The position numbers and the translations under genes are program-made. A DNA stretch of 64,000 nt from Mugil cephalus (lineage: Eukaryota; Chordata; Actinopteri; Mugiliformes; Mugilidae), in contig NC_061789.1 of the NCBI RefSeq assembly GCF_022458985.1, positions 21,556,357 to 21,620,356 on the forward strand. The letters run 5' to 3'. The notes below the pieces were generated by a model that was given only the letters and a program-made list of their open reading frames with translations, was not told the origin of the DNA and made no database searches. Positions within the stretch are counted from its first letter, which is position 1, and each line of letters starts with the position of its first letter. Positions 23,491 through 35,946 of the stretch are shown here, in pieces.

Positions 23491-23841
23491 GTGGTATATT
23501 TCAACCCTATTTTGTTGAGGTTTTCAGAATGAACAGTTTAATAAACCTTGGAAACAAACAGGGATGAAACCTAACAAACCCTTGGAATAAAAGGACACAA
23601 AGGCATGTAATACAACTGTGGGTGAGGGGCAAGAGTCATAGCAGCTAATCAGCTGAAACTACTTGCACCTGTCTTTTCTTCATTTACAACACCTTGTGCA
23701 GTGCTTCAGCTTTTTTACTGTTGTACAGAAAAGAACTGTCGTCCTGATATTTTAATGTTACCGGTGCTTGACATTATACATTTTAACTTAGGCCTAGTAC
23801 AGTCAGTGAGTTCTAAAGACATCTTGGAAGAAGCCTACATT

Positions 23842-26585
23842 ATGAAAACTGTAGCTCAGCAGATGTTCCGGACCTGCAACAAACTCCTCTCTAGGTAAGA
23901 GTGATGTTTTGTTTTGTTTTTTTGTTATGTTTTGTAAACTCTGATCTCCTATAATTGGTTAACTCTCAAAGGAACTCCAAAAGTATTGTTAACCCTAAGA
24001 AGAAAAAGCTGCTGAAAGTTGTATTGTAACCCAAGGCAGTGTTACGTTGATACACTGAGTACCTTAGCTTTTGTCCTATGATGTTCCAGAGGGTTCTTGC
24101 AAGGCGTTGCATTTCTCAGTTGGTAACTTGTACTCATGTGTATATTGTATCTTACAAGATCAGATCAGCAATTATGGAAATGGTGACTCTGTCTAAGAGA
24201 ATTACAAGTTACAAAAGTTGTAATTTCAAGTTCCACAACACAGCTTTTCTAACAATTGCTGTATTCCGTTATTGATGGGCTTAGAAAATATTGTATAGCC
24301 AACTAAATTAATTAGCATGTTTTAATCAGCATGCTTTTTCAGTTTTTACATATTCATTAGTTAATGAGTATTGCTCATTAGGCATAGTCAGATTTTAAAA
24401 GGTCAGGTTGTTGTTTTGACTGAAGGTGACTTGAATTTAAAACTGGTGTCTTTGCAGAAAAACACCAAATGATATTGTTGAAGCCCATCCATCCAACATT
24501 GAAACGGCAGCCCAGATGGAAACTATCCAGCATTTGCCCAGTCCTTCACACCCTCCTGTGGAATCTATAAGGGAGTTTGTACACCATGAAGAAGTAATGA
24601 TGGAGAGGGCCCACCATGGGGGTGGATGGCTGCTGTCTGGAATAATCTGCATCAACATCCTAATCCTAGGCTGTGCTCTGGTTAGTGGCAGTGCCTTCAA
24701 CAGTGTAGCCATTACTGCTGTGCATCGGCAAATCCTCCTCATCATCCTCCTTCTCCTCACTATAATGTGGATGCTGATTTACACATGCTTCACCTACCGA
24801 AAGCATCAAGCGGTCTTGTTCAAAGATAGTCATGCTGGGCCTGTATGGCTCCAAGGTGAGGATACCTGATACCTTTTTTTATTTTTAAAATATCTTGGGT
24901 GTAGATGTTTCAAAACCTAATATGCTCATTCTTTATATTGCAGCTGGGCTTGTGTTGTTTGGTCTACTTAGTCTTCTCATGGACATCTTCAAGATTGCCA
25001 CTTATGTGGGCTACCTTCATTGTGATTCTGCTGTTAAAGTGGCCTTTCCTGTGGTGCAAGCTGTATTTTTGTTTGTCCAGGTTGTTGTATTATGCCTCGC
25101 AAGATCAGTCTTGTATTCACTTGCAATGCATAGGCCAAACTTAACCAACCTCTCTGTTTCAGACCTACTTTCTGTGGATTCACGCGAAGGACTGTGTGCA
25201 GCTACACACAAATTTTACACGGTAACTGTTTTACTCACTGTGTTCAATTATTTACTCACTTTGGGATCTTAAATCATTGCCAGTCATTTTCACATTACCA
25301 GATGTGGGCTTACTCTTACGCTTTCAACTAACTTGGTGGTGTGGATGGCAGCAGTGACTGAAGAATCGCTTCACCAAACTGAGATTCCTGATGTGAATAT
25401 CAGTGTCTCGCACAAGCTGTACAGAGGTATGAATGTCTACCTTTTCAGTTTTAACTAATTTAAGAGCACGGTTAAGGAGAGAGAAAAATGGCAAGACTAT
25501 TCTTTCCATTTCAGCCAGCTATGGTGACAAAAAGTGTATATGCAGTCACTCAGCGTGTGACACCTTCAAAGAGGCTTTCTACTACCTATACCCCTTCAAC
25601 ATAGAATACAGCCTATTTGCTTCTGCTATGGCCTACGTCATGTGGAAGAATGTGGGTCGACTTGTAGAAGAACACAGCCACCACAAAGTTAAGTTCTGTC
25701 TGAAGGAGGTATGTTTGGGACCTGTAATGGGAGTGCTGCTGTTTTTGGCAGGGCTTGTAACTTTTATATTCTATGAGATTGACATATTAAAAGAAGATGA
25801 AAAGAAGAGAAACAGGGCCCTGCTGATTCATTTTATCATGAATATTGTAATAGTGGCCCTGATGTCTCTCTCCACTATGACTGGCTGCATAGTTTACAGG
25901 CTGGACCACAGGGAACATGTATCGGAGAAAAACCCCACTCGCAGCCTGGATGTGGGGCTGCTGGTGGGAGCCTCAATGGGGCAGTTCATCATCAGCTATT
26001 TCACTATTGTGGCAGTGGTGGCGACAGGAGTCAGAGGGTATCTGAATGCTCTCAACCTGTCCTGGACTGTGCTGCTGGTGCTCCAGCTTTGCCTGCAGAA
26101 TTATTTTATCATTGAAGGCCTCCACCGTGAACCGTTCCATGTGATGCAGGAAGCAGCTCTACACACAAATGCCCATGCCTTCCAGGAACATCCAGAAATG
26201 AGCTTTGCAATGGAGAGCCACAAGTCCAGCTACATGACTTTGTGTCCTAAGCTGAGTTGGAAGAGAAGAGTTCTGAAGGAAATCTGTGCCTTTTTACTAC
26301 TTGCCAACATAATTGTAAGTTGTGTTTTACACTTTTCTTGACTTTTAATTATTGCATAAAACTGACAATTTCCTGTTTTTTCTTCTTCTGCTTATTCTCG
26401 TTCTTAATTTACAGCTCTGGATCATGCCTGCTTTCGGGGCTCGTCCCCAGTTCGACCACTCTGTTGAGATAAACTTCTACAAATACACAATGTGGACTGC
26501 TATTGTGAATATTGGACTGCCTTTTGGGATCTTCTATCGTATGCACTCTGTTGCCAGTCTCTTTGAGGTGTACTTAATCTCTTAG
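23842..26585 (+). CDS. otop2: Otopetrin-family proton channel (OTOP2/OTOP3 type)
   Basis: Seven coding exons: 23842-23894, 24458-24855, 24944-25080, 25163-25221, 25302-25426, 25515-26314 and 26415-26585. All have GT/AG borders and the joins keep frame, giving 580 residues. Otopetrins are dimeric proton-selective channels with twelve membrane helices in two related halves. Seen here: paired hydrophobic helices from about residue 75, 'GPVWLQAGLVLFGLLSLLMD', 'FLWIHAKDC', the family hallmark 'YYLYPFNIEYSLFASAMAYV', 'NYFIIEGLHRE', and the C-terminal 'LWIMPAFGARPQFD' and 'GLPFGIFYRMHSVASL'. Next to hid1 it mirrors human OTOP2-OTOP3-HID1, so it belongs to the OTOP2/3 branch; which of the two is uncertain and the symbol is provisional. 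The start is uncertain: an in-frame ATG also exists at 23755, and 23842 was preferred for its A at -3. Poly-A signals overlap at 26642-26651. Confidence 0.92.
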
Positions 26586-26641
26586 CTGGACTTGCTTGCA
26601 ATGTATCTGTTTTATGAACTAAACACTTTTAAATTTATGTT

Positions 26642-26651
26642 AATAAATAAA
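26642..26651 (+). terminator. Overlapping polyadenylation signals of the otopetrin gene
   Basis: Two overlapping AATAAA hexamers (26642-26647 and 26646-26651), 57 bases after the stop codon. On the opposite strand AATAAA lies at 26733-26738 and 26737-26742 and could serve hid1, which would leave the two genes nearly touching tail to tail. Confidence 0.6.
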
Positions 26652-27549
26652 TTGTTGGAAATGTTTCACTACCGTTGGATGTTCTGGACAATTCCCATCC
26701 ACCAACACACTTATGTATGCACACACGAATTTTATTTATTTTATTTTTTTGTGGGGTTTTGTTGAGAGGAGCCAGTAGTTTTTGGTGTGCTTAAATTTGT
26801 GCTTGGAATACTCTACTGCTATCTAGTGGCTAACATGTGAAGGTGAAACAACAGGAACAAAGGGAAAAATGGTCTGAGATGAATCATAATATCCAAATGG
26901 TATATCCTTGACAACTGAATTTCAAGTTTTCAGTTGAAATACACAGTTCAATGTGATCAAATATTTCACAGAACCACATAAATTTATATTTTTAGGATAA
27001 CTTAAGGATACCATTTTCAGCACTGAGCAACATGAGCACTGCCAATCATATTAAAAATGAAACTGGGTCATGAACATAAAAACATACTCTGTATTGTTCT
27101 TTGGACATTATCACATAAACTACAACCATAACACAAAAGGTGCAAGCATGGCAAGTACAATAAATAACATGAAACGCTAATATTGTGCCATCCAAGATGT
27201 GTATAAGCCTTTGTTGGATGGCAGCCTATCCTTGAACAAATCTAAGAAACTCAATAGTTCATATTCTGTACTGTCCAGAACAGAGCCCCTGCCTTGAACA
27301 AATACTCCAGTCCTCTCAGTGTTTTCACAGACATTCTGTGGTCTTAAATGTACAAACACAGTTGTTTATGGCCAATGTTGATATCTCAGAGGAGTCTCAA
27401 CCTACTCATCTGAATAACAATCCTACCCAAGTGGGTGGATCAAGCATTATGATTACTAGGAAAGCAAAACACAATGTGATACAGCAGCTACTGGAGGAAA
27501 AGGGAATTCTGGAGTAGGAACAGCCTCCTTTTCAGTCAAAGTCTTCTGA

Positions 27550-30500
27550 CTACATCCGCTGGATCTCAAAAAGGCGGACATCGGTGTCATACCAGATAGG
27601 AGGATCCACGTTGCTAGGAAAACAAATGGATACACTACTTTTAAACAATGTGTAAAGATGTCAAGTTTCCAGGACAAAGGCTCTTCTGTCTTACTCACCG
27701 CAAATAAACCACGCCCCACATATAGGTACGAAACCACATGGCAGTGCCTGCGTTGGCTTGATACTTTCTGATGAGGATGGGGTGAGGAACTGGCAACAGG
27801 CCCACTAATGTGCCATGCTGAAGAAACTTCAGGATCTCTGATTCATCTGTGAGACCCCTGCACACAGAGCATGGTTTTGGTGATATGGTATTCCTTATGT
27901 GCAAATATTTCCTTTCTTCTGCATGTTGAGCAAAAAGACATAGTTCACATACTTATCAATACAGATCTTCTCCACCTGAGGAACTAGTACTTGTAGAAGA
28001 CGCATGATAGTCTGAAGGGGTAGCTTACACTTCCAAGAAAGGACCTGGGATGAAATGTATGAATCTGATTGAAGCCCTGATTGCATGTTCAAAGTCTGTC
28101 AAAAACTGAGGAAGAGGCTGAGGGCACAAGAGTTTACTGACCCATTCAGGTGTGGGAGCCCAATAGGATGTTGAAGACACACTTGACAAACGTCTTCTCT
28201 CCATTTCTGCTTCAGTGTAGAAAACATCCTGAAAATGTTAAGAAACAGAACAATATTAATATGTACATGATGTATATTTATGTGTACAGCACATCCACAC
28301 AGTAAAAATCCTACTTCATTGTCTCTGCCTGAGTTGGACTCAGTGTCACTGGTCCCAGCAACCGCACTCTGGTCTGAGAGGACAACGTGAGGTGAGTTGG
28401 TCTTTGGAACTGACACCATAGTGCCATCCTCTGATACCTGCGACTTCTCGGTCAGCTTATCGATGCCTGGAGAGAGCCACGGAATTCCAATCAATATGTA
28501 AAAGGGAAGTCTTCTGACAGTTGTATCTTTTTCTTAACCCTCCTATTATCCTTGGGGTCAATTTGACCCCAATCAATGTTCATCATTCAAAAAATAACAG
28601 TAGAGAGAAGGTCAACTCACTCACTTTCTACAGTTATAGAAATACAGAACATCCTTGGTTTTATCCTTTGAATCATATTTACAGTTTCTTGAGCAACAGA
28701 TTTTACCTCACTTAAGTATGGGGACAATACCATGATTTCTTAATTATGAAACACTCAACATCTTCATATATATGCATATTATGCAAATATTCAAAACACA
28801 TCCAAAACCATCCAAACAACAGTACCTGGTATGGCAACTAGACTGGCCTTTAGTGTACCAGGTTCTGCTGGCACTGCAGGGTGTGAACCCTCCATGGATA
28901 CAGTTTCTTGGGAACTTGTGCGGGAAATGACATCTGGTGACTTCTTCTTCCTTTGCAAAGCTTTTTGAATGGAACTGGGGTCAGAGGGCAAGTTGGCCAG
29001 CTGGTGAAACACATTACGTTTGCGAATGATGGCATAAACCAGGTTGCAGTTTCCTGGGGATGAGAGTAAAAGGGAAAAGAGTTACACATAACCATTTGTC
29101 TGCAAAAAGTTGAACTGAACCCAGAAATGTTTTAGTTGTCTCTTACCATCAAACTGGTACTGGATAATATTGTTGAAAGCCTCAAGAAGGAAAAAGACAA
29201 GGTGATGATTCTGGGCTGCAGAGAACAGGAACCAGTTGGTGGAAAAGGCTTCTAACAGGTGGAGCAATTTATTGGCTGCCACCATAGACAGGCTCTTCAA
29301 ATAGGGAGAAACTGTGGAAAAAAACAGCTGTTGTTTCATTAAATGTAAAAACATTCAAAAGCTGATCTTGCAAATAAAAGCTGTATTGCCCTGTAGAAGA
29401 CATCAAAGCAATTCACCATTTACGATGATGGTGAGTAGGCAGTCAAAGAGAGGCTGGAGTCGCTGGTGGCCTGTAGTGATTATCTTGTGAAACACCTAGA
29501 AAACAAACACAGTGAATGGTGTGAGGCTTTGTATGGTAACTGTTACTGTATTTTAGGGCATGTTCAGAGCTTGCATTAAGATCCGATCTGGACCATCCGA
29601 TCGGGTAAAACACAGGTGTGAACACCCCTAGGATCCATTGATATTGCATTTAGAGAACCAATCTCTGACCACATTTGGAGGTGGTCTGGGTCACATGTAT
29701 CCGCATGTGTCCCAATTCTTTTGGTAGTGTGGATGCATACATATCCTGAGTTGCACTAAAGACTGCCTGTATTCAAAGGTTGCTCCTCCATCAGTGGAGC
29801 TTTACCTCATTTATAAAAAAAAAAACAAAAAAAACAAAAAAACATTATAAATGGTCACCTAAAAAGGGAAAGCACCGTTAATAATGTCTGTTCATTAGTA
29901 ATGAAAGTCTAGTTGTTAGCTAGGTAAATAATAACTCTAAACAACAATTAACAAAAGAAAATACTGAATACTAGATAGTTAATAGTAGAGGTTAATTATT
30001 GATGTGGTCATGTTTATGTAAATGGAGCTGTGTGTAGTTAAGTATTTCCTCAATCAAGGGTGTCTTTATTTGCCTTCATCACTGGAGATGGGGGGCTGGA
30101 GTTACAATCTGAGTTTTGTGAAGATCTAACTAACAGGGTGGAGCTCAATAAATAATTACTTAATGTGTGTGCCAAAGTCATGTCAGGATTTATTTGCATA
30201 CAGAGATACATTTGGAGATGCACATTAATGCATACCTAAAGCTGGTCACTTGCAATCAGATTTTCATGCAAGGTCTGAACAGGCTCTATGTCAGGTAGCA
30301 ATCAAAAATAAAGCCATTTCAGTTATGTAACAGGTATCTCTCTCACCACTATAAGAAGGTCAGCATGAGTCCCTGTGAACACAGGGATGTCCATCGGCAC
30401 ATGAACGGAATAAGGCTTATTCAAGCGCACACCAAAGTTTCTCTCTCCACTCAGCAGCAGCAAAATGAACACACCGATATGCATGAGTCCAACACGTGCT

Positions 30501-33500
30501 GCACAAACAATAAATCACACTATAAGTATGTATATTGGTGACATTTTGGAGGCTTTTAGAGGCTCGCGGGTGCAATAAAGCAACTTGGTTTGCTTTATTT
30601 ACTTACACTGATCAGCCCTGGCATCATTCAGGTAATAGAGTATAGGAACCAAAATATCCAGCACATCACTGCTCTTCAGTACAAAAAACAGGAACTTCTG
30701 TGATGGGGACACAAAGTGGATTGCATTACATAATGAAAGCACAAAGCATTTTAATGGTTCTGGCCCAAGACATGATCCACTTTAGTTTTTTCAACCTTAT
30801 TGAAGTCACAAAGTTTCCAGAAAAGCACCAGCATTTCCTGGTGAAACTGGATCTTCTTGGTGGAGTTAGGCAGGTAAGTTTGAGTCAAAGGGTTAGTCAG
30901 CAGGCGAGCTAGGCCCTTCAGCACAAAGTCAAAGTCCTACCAAGGGAAAGTGCACAAAGATTGCTTTAGACAAGTGATCTTTACAGGAATGGTCTTCATA
31001 TTTTTATACACATTGACAAACACACCTCCTCTCTGTGAATCCTTGACAAATAATTTGCAAACAAGTTTTCAGGGCCTGCAGACTGCACAAAAAGATAAAG
31101 ATATTTATTCAAAAGTCATTCAACATGGGTCATCAAATGAATTACTTTTTTGTAGTCTTGTCATACCTCTTGCTCCTCTATGCAGCATGGAGAGGCAGGG
31201 CGGTGGGGAATCCCACCATCGTGCTCCAGTGTCACAATGAGGATCTGTACAGCCTGCTCCACCAGCTGCTCTCGGTAGTCAGAAAAGAGCAGGTGGTTGT
31301 ACGGGATGCCATAGCCCACGGGATCATAGGCGCACACCACATTCAGCAGAGATGTGAACAGAGGCAGAGCATGTCTAGGTGCAAGGGCATGAGAACCAAA
31401 TTAGTAAAATGTGTACAAGTCCCTACTGAGTTACATTACATTAATGAGAGATTCAGTTTTAGGCAAAAGAGTGTAATTTTCATGTCCACAAGAAAAAACA
31501 GAATGCATTAGTTTATAATATCTACTTGAATATAAGAAATTTGAAAGGTAGAACGCTGTACTTTGTGCAAAAGTGGTCCATACATGTAAGATATTTTTTA
31601 AAATGTTACCTCTATAATAACTTTAAAACTCCACTTGTGATGAAAACAATGGGATTTAATTGAAAGCCGTGTAAGTCAAGTTTTCATCTACAAATGTAAA
31701 AACTCATGAGTTCAATAGGTAGAATAATCAGACATGCATGTGCCATTACCTATTTTCTGTAGAGCAGAAGAATGTCACCCAGGGGTTGAGGACATTGTGA
31801 TCTGATGAAGGTGGCAAGTACATGGCCTCAGAGAAGCAGGTTAGTAACAGTCTCAGCAACTCTGCCCTGAAGAGAAAAAAAGAAGGTTCAGAGAGGAAAA
31901 TCAAAAGTAAATCAGACTCCAAAATAAAATATCAATTTTGTGATACAGATGTTGCCAGGCACAGCTGCACAAAAGAGACCCACTCACCTGTTCAGGTCGT
32001 GGATGTAGTTGAGAGGGGGTGAATGTGCAAATCCCACCCCTGACTCCCAGATGTACTCACAACTGTCTAAAGACTGCATGCTCTCTACCGAGTCCTGGAT
32101 ACAGTCACCAAAACATTACAGTCACATTACTTCATGACAGCATAATATTTGTCAGATTATTTAGTCAATGACATTAAAAAAGAGGATATCATTTGTCAAA
32201 CAAATCATTATGCCATTAGGCGCAGAGGTCTAAATTAGTTGTTTTTTTATTCTGTAATGATGCATGAGTCTGTTTTCTGGTGGAAATATTAAAGCAATGA
32301 GAAACAAATAAAGAGCGTTCATTATGAGAACAAAGTTGCAGTCTTATGCGCAACATTCCTGTCTTACTCACAACGGATAAGTAATTCTTCCTGGTGTGCC
32401 TGACAGCGTCTGGCCATTATCTCTTTCTAAGTTGTCTCTCCGGAGAAACTTGAGTGACAGGTTAGTTGGGCAACTTCAGATCAGTAGGAAGGAAACAGTG
32501 CCTGGAAAAACATGTGTACGTGTAAAACAGTGCACAGTGTCGGGACACGGGGTACTCACAGGGCCTCTCTTGTGGCTATGCACAGTGAAGTCAGGGCAGA
32601 AAAGCAAGTCTGCAATGGCTAGGAGCAGCGACTCAGCCAGAGGCCGAGCTCCATCATCATCATCTATCTCATCCGTCTGAAAAAAATGAACAATATAAGA
32701 AATGAAAGACGCAAATAAGTAACAACTAAAATCCCCTTTCTCCATTATATGCCTTGCTCTACGGAGAAAGATGAAAATAGCTTTAGCTGGTATGAGGAAA
32801 TAAATGATTAAATGTTCAACTGAGTGAAGGATTCACACCCAGGAAAACCAGTCTCATGAGCTCAGTGCTCTCATTGAACATTACTGTAAAATTGAATTGA
32901 GTACACATGTACTGTACATGTAAACACTGTCTTTCTGATGCTTATGTTTGTACATATTTGTGAAAAGTGTGCACCTATACTGTGCCCACTCACCCCAGCC
33001 CGGCCAGCACCAGGCACTGTTGACCAGAAGAATCCTCTCCAGTCCTGGTCCTCGAAGATATAGGGAAGTATACGGGTCAAGATGCGAGCACAGTTCAGGA
33101 TTACTAGTTTCTCCCTCTCAGTGGGACAGCCAGACTCTGCGCCCTGCACCAGTTTCTCCACAGCCTAGATCATCAGAAATCATATTCGAATAAGACTTTG
33201 TAGCCTACAAGGTGCATTATTTTGTCATTTAACATCACCAAAATTTTTTTTGCTACATTTTAATTATCAAATTTGCTTGAACAATATTTGTGCTGATTTC
33301 AAGCTGATTAATGAAGTGACGAGCCATAAGAAATGTTTTATTTTTATTCAAGACAACAATTCAATTCAATTATATCTATATAGCGTGAATAACAATACAA
33401 ATTGTCTCATAACGCTTTACAAAAACCGGCCTGAGTCCTGGCAAGGAAAAACTCCCTTTAACGGGAGAAACCTTGAGCAGAACCCAGCTCATATGGAGGG

Positions 33501-35155
33501 ACTCATCTGCCTAAGGGCAGCCAGGTAGAGACAGAAAAAGAGAGAACAGCAGGAGAAACGAGATAAATATACATCTGTCATAGATACATATATCTGACTA
33601 TAGTAAGCACGTAGTATCTGATGATGATACAGATATAAGATGTAACTGATGATGTTACATGGACAGGTTGAGAATATAAGATATAGGCAAGTTGAAGAAT
33701 TGTTTATTACAGCAATCAATATAGCAGTAACACTATTTTTTCTTTCAAGGATAATGAATATTTATACAGCGTCATAGTTTTCATTTACTGTGCCACTACT
33801 CGGGCATAAAAGAGTTTTGAAAACTGTTGAGAGAATATGTCATGTCTATTTTGTATTTGTGGGTAAACTATGCAGTGCCTTATATTTTACCAATAAACAC
33901 TAGAAACTAAATGATATACACTTCGATTCTACAAATAAAACAAAATAAAATGCTTTGTTCTTTTTTTTTTCAGACAAAGATTTACTTGGTGATTTACATG
34001 TCAACAGTACAGCTGCAGCCCAAACCCAACACAGGAAAAAAAGCCCTTTGAATTAGATCGAATTCAAGGGCTCTCATGTCCTCTTTATTTAATTATGCTG
34101 GAGGCCCCTATATGCCTGTTTTGTTTCTGATACGCAGCTTCAAACGGAAGCTGGGAGCAAAAGACGGAAAGCAAAGGAAAGGGAGGGGAGTTGACTCATT
34201 TATTCCCACCCCACATCTGAGGAAAGGTGCTGTGCTCCTGCAAACACACTGAAATCCAAAATCACTATGTCACTTGTACTATTTCTGTCTCATAAACAAA
34301 CCTACACGAAAGCATGGTTGCGTACCTTATAGCAGAGGGTTGCTAAATTTGAGGGAGACTCCTCTCGAACAGCTCTTATCTCCGCAGCTGGCACCAGTGC
34401 AAAAACATCCTGGACAGTGGTAGTTGTGTCTGCCCAGAACTGATCCCAGAAGGCATCGTCCGTGGATTCCACTGGCTGTAGAATTAATGTTTGCTTTTTT
34501 TTTAGCTTCCAATTGAGCATTTAATGGTAGACAGGTTTGAAATGTAATCTAGTCTGATTTATATGAAACAGGGCTGCATTCAAATGCCATTTTGCCATTT
34601 TATCTTGTGTGGCCCGGTCTAGTAGCATTACATAGATCAGCCCAGGCCCACAGTACGTAATAGCAATGTAAACACAAGTGTTTGTTCTAGCAGCAGGAAG
34701 CATTTACTGGCACACTTCGCACAACAGTCCACCTGCCGCATCTGCAAACGTGGTCATTTTCAGACCTACGCCATTAGCCTGAATTTGCTATATGCCATTA
34801 GTTATAGGCAACTATGGGCAGAACTAAACGCGTACAGCTTTATTAGGATTCATGGTAATTCCCATCGTCGAATCCACGACCATATAATGTAATATCAAGC
34901 AGCATGCGACATATGTAGAAAATGCATGCAGTATTTGTACGTCGACATTATACAAATTTTCACTGTGAAAAAAAATGCTGTATGCAACACAACACAATTT
35001 TGATACCACATCATAAGCGTTATCTCATCCCCTCGGTGATGCCCGGTGCGCCCAATGGATCTGTGTTATTCATTTGGATGCGAATATACCTGTGTTTTGG
35101 TCGTGAGCTGGATCACCGCCTTCCTGAAGTTTAATTTTGAGTCGGTGCTGCCCAT
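27550..35155 (-). CDS. hid1: HID1 domain-containing protein, complete, 19 coding exons
   Basis: Coding exons in transcript order: 35155-35090, 34475-34326, 33164-32994, 32676-32560, 32094-31988, 31866-31750, 31374-31167, 31082-31026, 30936-30796, 30697-30607, 30498-30347, 29495-29417, 29311-29147, 29053-28826, 28466-28315, 28228-28142, 28044-27953, 27857-27699 and 27613-27550. The sum is 2403 bases, 800 residues plus stop; human HID1 has 788. HID1 is a conserved peripheral protein of the trans-Golgi needed for dense-core granule formation and neuropeptide sorting. The N-terminus MGSTDSKLNF fits N-myristoylation at Gly2. Near-identical family blocks include DDAFWDQFWAD, FALVPAAEIRAVREESPSNL, RPLAESLLLAIADLLFCPDF, SRIHREE, KKIQFHQE, NHHLVFFLLEAFNNIIQYQF and KLPLQTIMRLLQVLVPQVEK. 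The acidic, Ser-rich exons 14-16 vary most. All borders are GT/AG; the donor of exon 15 (GAA before GTAGGA) is weak. Introns 2 and 11 carry repeats. Confidence 0.97.
28533..28573 (+). mobile_element. One end of a TTAA-bounded teleost element in hid1 intron 14
   Basis: 'ttaaccctcctattatcctt' followed by 'ggggtcaatttgacccc' matches the terminal sequence of a common teleost non-autonomous element whose TTAA border suggests piggyBac-type insertion. The opposite end was not found within the intron, so this is a solo end or a truncated copy. Confidence 0.45.
29556..30287. mobile_element. Non-autonomous TIR element (MITE-like) in hid1 intron 11
   Basis: The left end 'tgttcagagcttgcatta' and the reverse complement of the right end, 'tgttcagaccttgcatga', agree at most positions, giving imperfect terminal inverted repeats about 730 bases apart. 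The interior left part carries 'gatccgatctgg' and 'tttggaggtggtctgggtc', words seen in a common teleost DNA-element family. No convincing target-site duplication or transposase frame was seen. It lies wholly between hid1 exons 11 and 12. Confidence 0.55.
33357..33717 (-). repeat. SINE-like teleost repeat, copy 2 (family B), in hid1 intron 2
   Basis: On the minus strand it reads 'gtatctatgacagatgtata', 'gcagatgagtccctcc', 'gagctgggttctgctcaagg' and 'aaagggagtttttcc', and ends in AATTG units next to a 'gctatatagatataattg' motif. It is inverted relative to copy 1 at 3025-3410. The AATTG tail supports a retroposed, SINE-like origin. Confidence 0.8.
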
Positions 35156-35897
35156 TGCGATTATTTCCCTGTATACATATACAGGACCGTTGCTGCTGAG
35201 AATCCCTGGTAATCTCACCTCCGTCCTCCTCTTGAGTCATTGGCGGAGGCGTTTTTTTTACACCATGGGCTGGCTGGATAGGCAGGCTTCACAACACTGT
35301 AACTTCCGGGTTACAGGGTTATAATAAAGCCGAAATCTGTTGTTGTTCAATATTTTCGGTCATTTAACCGATAGCTATGTGTAACTACTGTGTCAAATGA
35401 AAGCGGTCTATTGTTTGCAGGCGAAATTATATGGGCGAATTAATCCTGTATCCCGCTAGTCTGTTATGTATATTATATTTCATGGAGAACAAATGATTTG
35501 CATGGTGTTTACATTCCATTAACTAAAAGCTGTGTTGTAGCCTATTGCGCTGCATAAATTGAACGTGCGCTAGTTTTGTTGTATGTTGCATTTAAGAGCA
35601 ATCTGTAAATTGTTTTTTAATTCAAAATACCAACAGAGTGCATATTTATTCCCCGAGTAAAACATACCACATTTTTGGTTACTATAGTTGCCATTGTTTT
35701 ACACCTTACAAGTCTGTCTGAACAGAAATTGTTCGTCCTTCAACACAAGAACGATTTACAAATGTTTTCCCGGTAGGGATGTGCTATTTTTTTTAGAATC
35801 GATCTTCACATCAAAATGTCGATACCATGTCCGCTTTCACAATAAGCAGTAATACTTTTATTACACCGAATCTGTAATCAAGTCTAAAAAAGTAAAA

Positions 35898-35946
<49 letters not shown>

